Made by a program: the position numbers and the translations under genes
In this document: positions 35,879-44,035 of the stretch, one piece after another
Position numbering within the stretch: position 1 is the stretch's first letter
Layout: each line of letters begins with the position of its first letter
DNA from: Paenibacillus macerans
GTDB lineage: Bacteria; Bacillota; Bacilli; Paenibacillales; Paenibacillaceae
Assembly (NCBI RefSeq): GCF_900454495.1
Contig: NZ_UGSI01000001.1
Coordinates: 2,232,001 to 2,296,000 of the forward strand
DNA: 64,000 bases
Direction of reading: 5' to 3'
The notes under the pieces: model-generated
The model's input: only the letters and a program-made list of their open reading frames with translations
The model's database searches: none
What the model was told of the DNA's origin: nothing

Positions 35879-36184
35879 CTAAGCCCCCGCCAGCTCGATC
35901 GCCCGCTTAAGCACTTTATCCCCTTTGGACAGCGCGTAGTCGCGGCTGTCGATCACCTCGCACGGCTTGCCTTTGGCCGCGCACGTTTTTTCCACCGCGC
36001 GCAGCTTATGGCGAATCTGCGGGCCAAGCAGCACAACGTCGAAGTCGTCGATTAAAGCTTCCAACTGATCCACCGGATGCGCTTCTACCTTCCAGTCCGC
36101 CCGTTCGGGGCCAAAGGCGTCGCGAATGCTTTTCTCCAAAATGCTGGTGGAAATTCCTCCTGCGCAAACCAATAAAATGTTCAT
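35879..36184 (-). CDS. PTS lactose/cellobiose-type IIB component
   Basis: A 101-residue cytosolic phosphocarrier. The phospho-Cys is in LLVCAGGISTS at residue 8, with the family P-loop. It receives phosphate from IIA and gives it to the sugar during transport through IIC. The ATG directly follows the IIA stop (TAAATG) and its ribosome site GGAGG is inside the end of IIA, indicating coupling. Confidence 0.93.
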   Translation of the reverse strand: MNILLVCAGGISTSILEKSIRDAFGPERADWKVEAHPVDQLEALIDDFDVVLLGPQIRHKLRAVEKTCAAKGKPCEVIDSRDYALSKGDKVLKRAIELAGA

Positions 36185-36502
36185 TTACAGCACCTCCGTT
36201 AATTTTTCAACCAAATCGCGAATCGTCAGGGTCGTCATCAAGTGGTCTTGAGCATGAACCACCAATACGGACATCTCAACCTTTCGCCCGTTGGTCTCGC
36301 CGGTCATCAGCGAGGTTTGGCTGCGGTGCGCCCGGCGCAGCAAAGTGTTTGCCTCCTCGAACAGTTCCCGTATTTTCTGTTCATTTTTCGGCTTGACGTA
36401 GTCCATCGCTTCCAAGAGAAGTCCCCGGGCCGTGCCGCTCGATGAGATCATTTCCATGCAAATTTGTTCCAGATTAAGTTCATGATTTGTCTCCATTCCC
36501 AT
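36185..36502 (-). CDS. PTS lactose/cellobiose-type IIA component
   Basis: A 105-residue three-helix protein of the LacF/CelC type. The phospho-His is in VVHAQDHLMT near residue 81. It accepts phosphate from HPr. The start may be ATG 36502 or ATG 36496, since AAAGG lies four and ten bases before them. It follows IIC by 56 bp. Confidence 0.93.
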   Translation of the reverse strand: MGMETNHELNLEQICMEMISSSGTARGLLLEAMDYVKPKNEQKIRELFEEANTLLRRAHRSQTSLMTGETNGRKVEMSVLVVHAQDHLMTTLTIRDLVEKLTEVL

Positions 36503-36558
36503 TCATCCTTTATTCAGATTTGAGAGGTGAACTACACTTTAAGTCGATACTTTCGTTG

Positions 36559-37914
36559 CTAGTTGTGGCTTGGCGTTCCTTCCCCGGCCGCGGCCAGGCG
36601 CTCCTCTTCCTGTTCCTCGGCAACCATTTTACTCTCGAGGCGTTTGTAGAACGGATAATAGATAACCACATCCACCACAATGATGAAGAGCGCCACCAGA
36701 CCGGCCTTCACCGAAGCCGACGCGGCCATGGCGATCAGGATCACCGGCGTTTGCGCCGGCACGTTCAGAATCGGTGCGTTAAGCATATCGAACCAGTGAA
36801 AAGCCGCATAGGTAATTACCGTATTGACCGCAGGCACCAGCAGAAACGGAATCAACAATCGCGTATTTAGCGGGATCGGCGTACCGAACATCGTCGGTTC
36901 GCTGATATTGAATATGGCCGGCAGAATGCCGATCTTACCGACTTGGCGAAGCCCTTTGGACTTGCTGCGGGTGTTCAGCAGGGCCAAAGCAAACACCCCG
37001 GCGCCGCCGATGGCGATGAAGCCGAAATGAACGGGCGTTGTAAACACCTTGTCGTACGGCAGGCCCGCCGAATAATTGTTCAGGTTGGAAACGATATTTT
37101 GGATTTCGATCGGCAATATGATCGGCATGACAATGCTTCCGCCGTGAATGCCCAGAAACCAGAACAAATTGATCAGCACCATAAAGAATCCGACCATGTA
37201 GACGTTGTCAAAGTTATGCACCAGCGGCCCGAACAAGTTGGTGATCAACTGCGACAAATGAGCGCCCGTCAAGCCGAGCAAAAGCTTGTCCAACCCGACG
37301 AAGACTATGACCGCCGCAATGCCGGGAAGAATGGCGTTAAACGACGTTTGCACGTAATTCGGGACAGAATCGGGAAAGCGGAACCCGATCTTTTTCGTTT
37401 GGAAGAAACGGATCAGCTCGACGGTAATGATCGTAATCACAATTCCCGAGAAAATCCCGGACGAGCCGAACGCCGACATCGCCACTTGGAGCGTGGGGGC
37501 ATCGTTAACCATGATCGTTTGCGGCTGGCCGACGAGGAGAAAATAAATCATCGCGCTGTTGATGACGGCCCCCGTCTCGTTTAATTTGTAGTGCCGGGCA
37601 AGGTTAAAAGTAAACGCCAGCGTGAAAGCGATGCCAATGATGCCCGTGGAAATATCGTTGATGCCGCGAAGCCAGGCGTTTTGTTCCCCCCACGCCGCCC
37701 AGCCCTGGAGCAGGGAAGGAATGAACCCGGATGATTCCAGAACGACCTGCGGGATGGGAGGCTTGCCGATGATCACGGCGATCGCTCCGACAATCGTAAG
37801 TGTAAGCGTGGATAAAATGGCCGTCATGATCGAACGCAAATAGCGGTTGTTTGAAGCCCAATCGGCAACCGGCGCCATGACCCCCTCAATACGTTCCAAC
37901 ATTCTGTCGAACAT
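36559..37914 (-). CDS. PTS lactose/cellobiose-type IIC permease
   Basis: A 451-residue EIIC with about ten membrane spans; conserved stretches are FFMVLINLFWFLGIHGG and FNISEPTMFGTPI, where the second holds the family's substrate-site Glu. It imports a disaccharide or oligosaccharide with phosphorylation. The ATG has GAGGAGGG upstream and a sigma-A promoter lies at 38010-38037. With the co-transcribed sulfatase, the substrate may be a sulfated sugar. Confidence 0.93.
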   Translation of the reverse strand: MFDRMLERIEGVMAPVADWASNNRYLRSIMTAILSTLTLTIVGAIAVIIGKPPIPQVVLESSGFIPSLLQGWAAWGEQNAWLRGINDISTGIIGIAFTLAFTFNLARHYKLNETGAVINSAMIYFLLVGQPQTIMVNDAPTLQVAMSAFGSSGIFSGIVITIITVELIRFFQTKKIGFRFPDSVPNYVQTSFNAILPGIAAVIVFVGLDKLLLGLTGAHLSQLITNLFGPLVHNFDNVYMVGFFMVLINLFWFLGIHGGSIVMPIILPIEIQNIVSNLNNYSAGLPYDKVFTTPVHFGFIAIGGAGVFALALLNTRSKSKGLRQVGKIGILPAIFNISEPTMFGTPIPLNTRLLIPFLLVPAVNTVITYAAFHWFDMLNAPILNVPAQTPVILIAMAASASVKAGLVALFIIVVDVVIYYPFYKRLESKMVAEEQEEERLAAAGEGTPSHN

Positions 37915-38009
37915 TGCAGACCCTCCTCAAAGTTTTGTGAGCGCTACTTCCTGAATGATCTTCGAGCAAAACTCGCAGCGGAAGCATAAGCTTATGTGGT
38001 TATAGTTCA

Positions 38010-38037
38010 ATTATATTTCACATGATAGCGCATTCAA
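38010..38037 (-). promoter_or_regulatory. Sigma-A promoter of the PTS-sulfatase operon
   Basis: TTGAAT, 16 bp, TATAAT on the minus strand, 95 bp before the IIC ATG. A weak cre-like sequence TGTGAGCGCTACTT lies in the leader near 37937. Confidence 0.6.
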
Positions 38038-38039
38038 TT

Positions 38040-38072
38040 TGCGTTTTTTCCGAATGAAACGGAAAAAACGCA
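38040..38072. promoter_or_regulatory. 13-bp inverted repeat upstream of the PTS promoter, candidate activator site
   Basis: TGCGTTTTTTCCG and CGGAAAAAACGCA flank a 7-base spacer. The repeat lies two bases upstream of the -35 box of the PTS operon, the usual place for MtlR-type PRD activators. Being in a divergent spacer it is unlikely to be a gene-end terminator. Confidence 0.5.
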
Positions 38073-38118
38073 GCGGAAGCCACCCTTGCGGGCAGTTCGC
38101 TGATTAGCAAATTGACAT

Positions 38119-38155
38119 ATATATATTGCAAAATGTCCAATATATATTTTATACT
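38119..38155 (+). promoter_or_regulatory. Promoter with 10-bp inverted repeat (likely XRE operator)
   Basis: ATATATATTG (38119-38128) and CAATATATAT (38138-38147) are perfect arms 9 bases apart. They overlap a promoter TTGCAA, 18 bp, TATACT. A repressor made by the XRE gene at 38726 could bind here. Confidence 0.5.
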
Positions 38156-38188
38156 ATGACTAAGTCAAATCTGAAAGGAGACATCACG

Positions 38189-38689
38189 ATGAAATGGTTC
38201 GACAAAAAAGGAACGGTGCGCGATGAGCGCATTGAGCAGTTGAAAAACCGAATCTATAAGGAAATTTACGTGCTGATCGCGATCATTTGCAGCGTCTCCG
38301 TCCTTTGGAAGACCTTTGCCTACCGCGGTGAACAATCCACGCTGCTCGAAGTTATCATCCTGCTGGCGGGCGGCGTGTATTACGTCATCCGCAGCATCGC
38401 GCTCGGCATTTATTCGGATGAGGTCGAGGTTTATGAACAAAGCGGCAAACGCTCCTACGGCAAGCTCACCTTATATACGGGACTCGCCATCGGACTTGCG
38501 CTGGCGCTGCTGATCGGCATCCGGAGCGCCGTCCTGTACGGCGATGAGAACACTTACCTAAAGTACTTTGTGATGGTATTTTTGTTTTCAATCGGCCTGT
38601 ATATTCCGCTGTTTGCCGGAGGCTTGACGCTGATGCACTTTATGGCCAACAAGCTGAGCCGCAAAGCATCGCAAAATGACCAGGAGTAA
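38189..38689 (+). CDS. Small membrane protein paired with XRE regulator (DUF6773-like)
   Basis: A 166-residue protein with four likely membrane spans: IYVLIAIICSVSVLW, LEVIILLAGGVYYVIRS, LAIGLALALLIGIRS and FVMVFLFSIGLYIPLFAG. The N-terminus MKWFDKKGTVRDERIEQLKN is charged and cytosolic. The start at 38189 follows AAAGGAG. It precedes a small XRE regulator gene, a pairing common in Bacillota where the membrane protein's role is unknown. Confidence 0.7.
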   Translation: MKWFDKKGTVRDERIEQLKNRIYKEIYVLIAIICSVSVLWKTFAYRGEQSTLLEVIILLAGGVYYVIRSIALGIYSDEVEVYEQSGKRSYGKLTLYTGLAIGLALALLIGIRSAVLYGDENTYLKYFVMVFLFSIGLYIPLFAGGLTLMHFMANKLSRKASQNDQE

Positions 38690-38725
38690 CCCGGCGGCCA
38701 AGGGAAGGGAGACAGGTGATTTTGC

Positions 38726-38929
38726 ATGAAAAATATCAGGTTAAAAATGGCCCGGGTCGAAAAAGACCTGTCCCAGGAAGAACTGGCCAAGATCGTAGGC
38801 GTGTCGCGGCAAACGATCGGTTTGATCGAACTAGGCAAATACAATCCCACCCTCAGCTTGTGCATCGCCATCTGCAAGGCGCTATCCCGCACGCTTGACG
38901 AGCTGTTTTGGGAGGACGATTCATCTTGA
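38726..38929 (+). CDS. Small XRE-family (Cro/CI) transcription regulator
   Basis: A 67-residue protein that is almost only a helix-turn-helix: LSQEELAKIVGVSRQTIGLI with the following IELGKYNPTLSLCIAI. GGGAGAC lies upstream of the ATG. It follows the membrane protein gene by 36 bp and probably represses the pair's promoter. Confidence 0.88.
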   Translation: MKNIRLKMARVEKDLSQEELAKIVGVSRQTIGLIELGKYNPTLSLCIAICKALSRTLDELFWEDDSS

Positions 38930-38977
38930 ACGCCCGGGTCATGTTTCCAAATTTCAAATGGTGAAGGAGATCATTTC

Positions 38978-40417
38978 ATGAAACAACAGACAATCAAACG
39001 CACCCTTGCGCTGGGGTTAATTACGGCGATTTTTCTGGGGGCCGCGCTCAGTCCGGAAACGAAGGCCGCATCCGGCGGGAGTAATCAGAGTATTCAAGGA
39101 ACAGTCGTCTCTCCCGGCCCCGCCCGCACGGCCGAAGACAAAATCAAGGACTGGGAAGCGTGGGCAAACGATCACGCCTACAAGCTGGAGACGATTCAGC
39201 CCGTGAACGCAAGCGCCGACCGGAGCAAGGCTTTTCAAGATCTGAGCATGCTGAAGCCGCTGCTGCTGGACAAACGGATCGTATTTCTCGGGGAAAGCTC
39301 CCACGGGGTGGCGGAATTTAGTCTGGCCAAAACGAGACTGATCCAATTCCTTCACGAAGAAATGGGATATAACGTCCTCGCTTTTGAAAGTGGACTGGCG
39401 AACACCTCGCTAGCCTACGGCAAGTCGTCTGCCCAAAGCGCGGAGCAGACGATGAAGGAGGCGATTTTTGGCGTCTGGTGGTCCAAGGAAATCCTGCCGT
39501 TGTTCGATTACATTAAAGCTGCGCAACAAAGCGACCAGCCTCTCGCCTTAACGGGATTCGACATGCAGCTGCAGTATCCGCTGCTGGACGGCGGCTGGCT
39601 GCAGGACCAGACCTTGGCAGAACGTCTGGCGAACACGGAGCAGAAGCTGTCCGACTATGCGAACGGCACCGATCTGAAAGGATACCAAGAGGACAAAAGC
39701 GCTATCATCCAGGTTTATAACGATATCTTAAAAAATGTAGAATCCGCAAAAACACAGGCCGCCCTGAAAGAGCGGTATCCGGACAACGCCAAACTCCCGG
39801 TGCTGCTGGAACGAAGCCTGAACGAACGCATCCGTTTCGCCAAAGAGTACGCCGAGATTTCGATTCGCGCCAACCTCGGGATACAAACGGGGGACTACGC
39901 CCCGTTTTTCGAATCGATGGAATGGCGGGACAAGACGATGCTTGATAATCTGATGTGGCTGGTCACCGAAGTGTATCCAACGGAGAAATTTATCGTCTGG
40001 GGGCATAACGACCATATCCGCAAAGCGCACAGCGAAGTCATAGGCACGCCGTACCCGGTGAAACTGATGGGCGAACTGCTCCCGGACGAGATGAAAAAAT
40101 ACAGCTATACCATCGGTCTGTATCCGGCCAGCGGCAAAACGGCGGACAACACCAAAACCGTGCACGACGTGCTTCCGCTGGAGCCCGGTTCGGTCGAATC
40201 GATCCTGTCCGCGGCCAAGACGCCGTATACGTTCGTCGATTTGCGCTACCAGAGCAGAGAACGCGGGAACTCCTGGATGTTCGAGCCGCGGTTTGCTTAC
40301 AGCTGGGGCATGTTCCCGGAAAGCCTGGTCCCCCGCGATCAATACGACGGCCTTTTGCTGATCGATGGCGTAAACTCGCCGCAGTACTTAACATCGAAAT
40401 CGAGCGCGGCCAATTAA
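38978..40417 (+). CDS. Erythromycin esterase family protein, exported
   Basis: A 479-residue protein with a signal peptide (LALGLITAIFLGAALSPETKA). The Ere-type core has FLGESSHGVAEF near residue 106 and LAFESG near 138, with VWGHNDHIRK near 345; these hold the His and Glu residues typical of EreA/SuccinOglycan BP28-like proteins. True EreA enzymes hydrolyse macrolide lactones in the cytosol; this export signal makes a different ester substrate plausible. AAGGAG precedes the ATG. It may share transcription with the XRE gene 48 bp upstream. Confidence 0.85.
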   Translation: MKQQTIKRTLALGLITAIFLGAALSPETKAASGGSNQSIQGTVVSPGPARTAEDKIKDWEAWANDHAYKLETIQPVNASADRSKAFQDLSMLKPLLLDKRIVFLGESSHGVAEFSLAKTRLIQFLHEEMGYNVLAFESGLANTSLAYGKSSAQSAEQTMKEAIFGVWWSKEILPLFDYIKAAQQSDQPLALTGFDMQLQYPLLDGGWLQDQTLAERLANTEQKLSDYANGTDLKGYQEDKSAIIQVYNDILKNVESAKTQAALKERYPDNAKLPVLLERSLNERIRFAKEYAEISIRANLGIQTGDYAPFFESMEWRDKTMLDNLMWLVTEVYPTEKFIVWGHNDHIRKAHSEVIGTPYPVKLMGELLPDEMKKYSYTIGLYPASGKTADNTKTVHDVLPLEPGSVESILSAAKTPYTFVDLRYQSRERGNSWMFEPRFAYSWGMFPESLVPRDQYDGLLLIDGVNSPQYLTSKSSAAN

Positions 40418-40440
40418 GGCTCACCCTGGAAACCGGTTCT

Positions 40441-40695
40441 TGACAGCCGGCTGCCTGGAACGACCGGCCGTCGGCCTTCAAAGTAGCGGCATTTTATGTA
40501 CTTATTATCCGGAGCCTGGCCTGTTCATCTCCATTTAGCGACACTTTATGTACTTATTTTTCTATGAATGGTCCAGAACGCCGGCATTTCCTTGCGGCGC
40601 GGGAAAATAGCGACATAAATTTCCTCTATTTCCCTCCAATTGACGGATCTCGCCGGAATAACGACGTTTTTTGTCCCTATATTTTTCGTAGAAGT
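40441..40695. repeat. Intergenic repeat family B, copy 2
   Basis: Same layout as 31761-32018: CAGCCGGCT start, two ...TTTATGTACTTATT blocks, TTTCCTTGCGGCGCGGGAAA and CCTCTATTT. It occupies the spacer after the erythromycin-esterase homologue. Confidence 0.75.
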
Positions 40696-40710
40696 TTCTC
40701 AACAACAACA

Positions 40711-40742
40711 GGGGCTTCCTAATCGGCAAATTAGGAGGCCCC
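40711..40742. terminator. Rho-independent terminator, bidirectional
   Basis: GGGGCTTCCTAAT and ATTAGGAGGCCCC pair with one mismatch around CGGCAA. It ends 5 bp before the chromate transporter stop (minus) and also closes the plus-strand unit. Confidence 0.7.
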
Positions 40743-40746
40743 TAAT

Positions 40747-41280
40747 TTAAAACAGCACGATTCCCGCGACCGCGGACAGCAAAATGACCGCAAACGGATG
40801 AACTTTGTATTTGGTTACCAGGGCAAGGCTTCCGGCAATGATCAGCAGCGTTCCGGCCATGGACCAGCTCAGCAAAGGTTCGCTCCGCCCGCTGAGTCCG
40901 AAATGGATGGCGGCGTAAATAATCAGACCCGTCACAATCGGGCGCAGACCGTAAAACGACGATTTGACCCAATCGTTGCTTTGGAGTCTCAGGAAGAAGG
41001 CCGTAAGCAGGATGACGATAATAAGCGACGGCAAAATGATGCCAATCGTGGCCACGATCGCTCCCCAAATGCCCGCCTGCGAATATCCGATCAGCGTGGC
41101 CGCATTCGTGGCGATGGAGCCCGGGGCCATCCCCGCCAAAGCGACAATCTCCTGAAACTCCCCGGCATCCACCCATCCCATGGCCGCCACCTCCCGCTGG
41201 ATCAGCGTCATGACCGCGTAGCCGCCGCCAAAGGAAATGAGCCCTACCTTGATAAAGACCAAAAACAGCTGCCAAAGCAT
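40747..41280 (-). CDS. Chromate transporter, half protein 2 (CHR domain)
   Basis: A 177-residue single-domain CHR protein with about five spans; signature VGLISFGGGYAVM and AGMAPGSIATNAATLIG. Short-chain ChrA proteins come in pairs that work together to export chromate or a related anion. AAAGGG lies before the ATG. It follows its partner gene by 13 bp. Confidence 0.88.
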   Translation of the reverse strand: MLWQLFLVFIKVGLISFGGGYAVMTLIQREVAAMGWVDAGEFQEIVALAGMAPGSIATNAATLIGYSQAGIWGAIVATIGIILPSLIIVILLTAFFLRLQSNDWVKSSFYGLRPIVTGLIIYAAIHFGLSGRSEPLLSWSMAGTLLIIAGSLALVTKYKVHPFAVILLSAVAGIVLF

Positions 41281-41293
41281 AGATGATCACCCT

Positions 41294-41929
41294 TTAGATG
41301 TAGTATTCCGGGAAGTGAAGCTCCTGTTTCTCCTCGGTCCGCGCCTTTTCCGTCCGTACGGTCATCCCGCATTTCCGCTTAATCAACACGACGATGGTCC
41401 CGGCGATCGGCCCCCCCAAAATAAGATAAAACGAATGAATGCCGGTAAATAAGAGGAGCGCGACCGCAATTCCCGCGATCACCAGCGTGGCTGCATCCAG
41501 AACGGAGGATTTCCACATCTTGAAAGCGGCTAAGATGATCAGGGAAACGACCGCGGCGTGAATGCCTTTTAATGCGGCTGCCACTTTGGCGTTATCTTTG
41601 AAAATGTAACTTAATAGGCTCAGGAGAAAAACGATGATAAACGTAGGCAGCGTAATCGCGGCCACGGCCGTCACGGCGCCGGGGATTCCGCCCAGCCGAT
41701 AGCCGATGAAAGCCGCGGAGTTGACGGCCACGCCGCCGGGGGCTGATCCCGAAATGGACACCATGTCCCCCATTTCCTCCTGGTTCATCCACCCTTTTCT
41801 ATGAACGATCTCCTCTTCGATCGTCGCGATCATCGCGTAGCCCCCGCCAAACGTGGAAGGCCCTATTTTAAAAAACACACAAAAGATTTGCCATAGGATG
41901 TTCATTCGCCGGGTTAGCGCGTTCTTCAT
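41294..41929 (-). CDS. Chromate transporter, half protein 1 (CHR domain)
   Basis: A 211-residue CHR-domain membrane protein with IGPSTFGGGYAMIATIEEE and SISGSAPGGVAVNSAAFIG. It pairs with the 177-residue partner immediately downstream, as in ywrB/ywrA of Bacillus. The start at 41929 has AAAGGG ahead; an internal ATG at 41905 has none. The C-terminus (about 190-211) is a charged tail. Confidence 0.88.
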   Translation of the reverse strand: MKNALTRRMNILWQIFCVFFKIGPSTFGGGYAMIATIEEEIVHRKGWMNQEEMGDMVSISGSAPGGVAVNSAAFIGYRLGGIPGAVTAVAAITLPTFIIVFLLSLLSYIFKDNAKVAAALKGIHAAVVSLIILAAFKMWKSSVLDAATLVIAGIAVALLLFTGIHSFYLILGGPIAGTIVVLIKRKCGMTVRTEKARTEEKQELHFPEYYI

Positions 41930-42080
41930 CCGAACTCACCCTTTTCTGTCTCGTCATGTTTTACTAGAAGCTATAAGCATTATATCATATTAATTTCATT
42001 TTGGATTAAAGTTGTGATAAATTTATAAAAAATTCGTAAAATTCAGGCAATTCGCAACTCCCGAATCGTGGATTTTTCCA

Positions 42081-42107
42081 AACATAATTTCAAACAGAAA
42101 TTATGTT
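42081..42107. promoter_or_regulatory. Perfect 11-bp inverted repeat, candidate ROK operator
   Basis: AACATAATTTC and GAAATTATGTT separated by AAACA, in the 273-bp divergent spacer between the chromate pair and the ROK gene, about 20 bp upstream of the ROK promoter -35. Confidence 0.5.
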
Positions 42108-42128
42108 GATTATTCTGATGAAATTAAC

Positions 42129-42157
42129 TGGAAATAACACGACGTTGCCGTTATACT
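42129..42157 (+). promoter_or_regulatory. Sigma-A promoter of the ROK gene
   Basis: TGGAAA, 17 bp, TATACT, about 45 bp upstream of the start codon. Confidence 0.45.
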
Positions 42158-42202
42158 TTTAATATCCCGACTAATTAACTTGGAAATGGAGAAACGTACG
42201 TT

Positions 42203-43393
42203 ATGATTACTCATTCCAATCCTTCGATAAAAAAACAGGTTTACGACCGGATTTCCTACCTCGGGACCGTCTCCAAAGCCGATTTGTTAAACCACTTTTC
42301 GCTCACGAGCAGCAGCATGACGCGCTTGCTTGAAGAGATGACCTCCCAGGGGCTGGTCATCGTCTCCGGACTCGGCAACTCCACCGGCGGAAGAAAGCCG
42401 ATTTTATTTCAAACCAATCCGACGTACCGCTATCTGTTCGGCTTGGAAATCTCCCGTATTTATTCCACGCTGGGACTTTACGATATGCATATCAACACCT
42501 TGTCCCTGACCCGTTGGAAAATGGACGAACAGATGACGCCCGAGCTGTTTGTCGATCACGTTGTGAACAGCGCCCGGGAGTTCCTGACCAAGCACGGCAT
42601 CTCGCCCGGCGACGTCTTGGGCATGGGAATCGGAGCGGTCGGTCCGCTGGACCAAAGAAAAGGAATCATCCTTGAACCGGAATTTTTCCCCGCCCCCTCC
42701 TGGAGCAATGTGCCGATTTGCGAAATGCTTGCGGAGCGGCTGGAGTTTCCGGCGAAACTCGACAATGGCGCAAACACCGCGTTAATCGGCGAGCATTGGG
42801 CGCTGCGGACTGAAAACATCCAGCATGCCCTTTACGTTCACTCCGGCGTTAACATCCGGTCGGCCGCGATGTCCGACGGCCAGATTCTGCGCGGGGCCGT
42901 GGATACCGAAGGGGCGATCGGCCAGATGATCATCCAGGCCAATGGGCCAAGGCTGCGGGAAAAAGGCAATTACGGGGCATTGGAGGCTTTCGTGTCGGTG
43001 CCGGCGCTGGAGGAACGGGTGCGCACCCAGCTAAAAATCGGACGCGGCAGCCTGCTCTCCGGCATTTTGCCGGATCAGGTCAACTTTGCCACACTGGTTG
43101 ACGCCCTGGCGCAAGACGATCCGCTGGTTAAAGAGCAGTTTATGGAGACAGCCGCTTATCTGGGGATTGGACTGGCCAACCTGATCAATGCGCTTCATCC
43201 CGAATACGTCATTTTGGGCGGCCCGCTCGTCAGCGCCAGCCCGCTCGTATTCGATACCGCGCTGGAGATCGCCAAGAAAAACACCTACCATTATCCCGAG
43301 TATAGCCCGGTGTTCACACAAGGTCTGCTGCTTGAGGAGGCCGTGGCCACCGGGGCGGCCGTGATGATGCTGCAGGAGTGGGAAGGAAACTAG
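42203..43393 (+). CDS. ROK-family transcription repressor (NagC/XylR type)
   Basis: A 396-residue protein: winged helix-turn-helix (SKADLLNHFSLTSSSMTRLL, residues 23-42) and a ROK sugar domain with GIGAVGPLD near 141 and LDNGANTALIGEHW near 186. The zinc-binding cysteine cluster typical of ROK proteins is absent: the region aligned to it reads REKGNYGALEAF. It probably represses a sugar operon and its own gene through the repeat at 42081-42107. GGAG lies 11 bases before the ATG. The sugar ligand is unknown. Confidence 0.88.
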   Translation: MITHSNPSIKKQVYDRISYLGTVSKADLLNHFSLTSSSMTRLLEEMTSQGLVIVSGLGNSTGGRKPILFQTNPTYRYLFGLEISRIYSTLGLYDMHINTLSLTRWKMDEQMTPELFVDHVVNSAREFLTKHGISPGDVLGMGIGAVGPLDQRKGIILEPEFFPAPSWSNVPICEMLAERLEFPAKLDNGANTALIGEHWALRTENIQHALYVHSGVNIRSAAMSDGQILRGAVDTEGAIGQMIIQANGPRLREKGNYGALEAFVSVPALEERVRTQLKIGRGSLLSGILPDQVNFATLVDALAQDDPLVKEQFMETAAYLGIGLANLINALHPEYVILGGPLVSASPLVFDTALEIAKKNTYHYPEYSPVFTQGLLLEEAVATGAAVMMLQEWEGN

Positions 43394-43481
43394 TAGAATG
43401 ATCCGGAAAACAATATGGCTTATCTGCGGACGGGGGCTATGGATCGCTTTGTTCTACTGTATTAGTCTTGTGCACAGTATC

Positions 43482-43690
43482 AGCCCCATGAAATAGCGGA
43501 ACTTTAGGGGCTTATTTTTCGAATTTGGGCCCATTCATCACCATAGGGGAACTTTTGGGTCTTATTTTTCGATGAACAGGTCGAAAGGCGGCCTTTTGCC
43601 ACTAAATCGTGAAAATAGCGCCATAAAATTCCTCTATTTTACGCAACATAGGGGATGTCGCGGAAATAGCGCCCTTTTTTTCCTTTATGT
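43482..43690. repeat. Diverged copy of intergenic repeat family B
   Basis: Shows the same rhythm of TAGCGGAACTTT...CTTATTTTTCGA blocks followed by GTGAAAATAGCGCCATAAAATT and CCTCTATTT, but with many changes. No gene is present between 43394 and 43794. Confidence 0.5.
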
Positions 43691-43794
43691 TGTCACCCGA
43701 GATCTTCAATAGGCCATTTTTCCGTTTTCTCAAGTCTTTACTTGCCATCAAGCTAACGTTATTTCCAGAATCGTCTACTAGCTCGCGAAAAGTT

Positions 43795-44028
43795 TCATCC
43801 TAACATACGCTGAAACAAATCATTGACAGGCGTATATAACCAAATGATGAAATAAAGCGGGCTGGGAACCTGCACCTTGAATACAGTGCAAAGTGTTGCC
43901 GAAATGCCGGCGATCCAGAGCAGGATGAAGACGGCAAGCTGGCCGAATCGGCGGGAGCGGGCCAAGGAAGGCAGATCAATCGCTATACAGCATGCGGCAA
44001 CCAGCAGCACCGCCAGAAAGTCCTTCAT
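43795..44028 (-). CDS. Small membrane protein at the end of the germination operon
   Basis: A 77-residue protein with about two to three spans (LAVLLVAACCIAIDL, LAVFILLWIAGISATL, YFIIWLYTPV). It lies 7 bp after the gerC-like gene and probably belongs to the same operon. Small proteins of this kind occur with some ger operons (GerD/GerW-unrelated); the function is unknown. Confidence 0.6.
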   Translation of the reverse strand: MKDFLAVLLVAACCIAIDLPSLARSRRFGQLAVFILLWIAGISATLCTVFKVQVPSPLYFIIWLYTPVNDLFQRMLG

Positions 44029-44035
44029 TTGGCCC

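Noticed and set aside
38040..38072. Transcription terminator
   Set aside because: It lies between two divergent start sites and upstream of the PTS -35 box, so no gene ends there.
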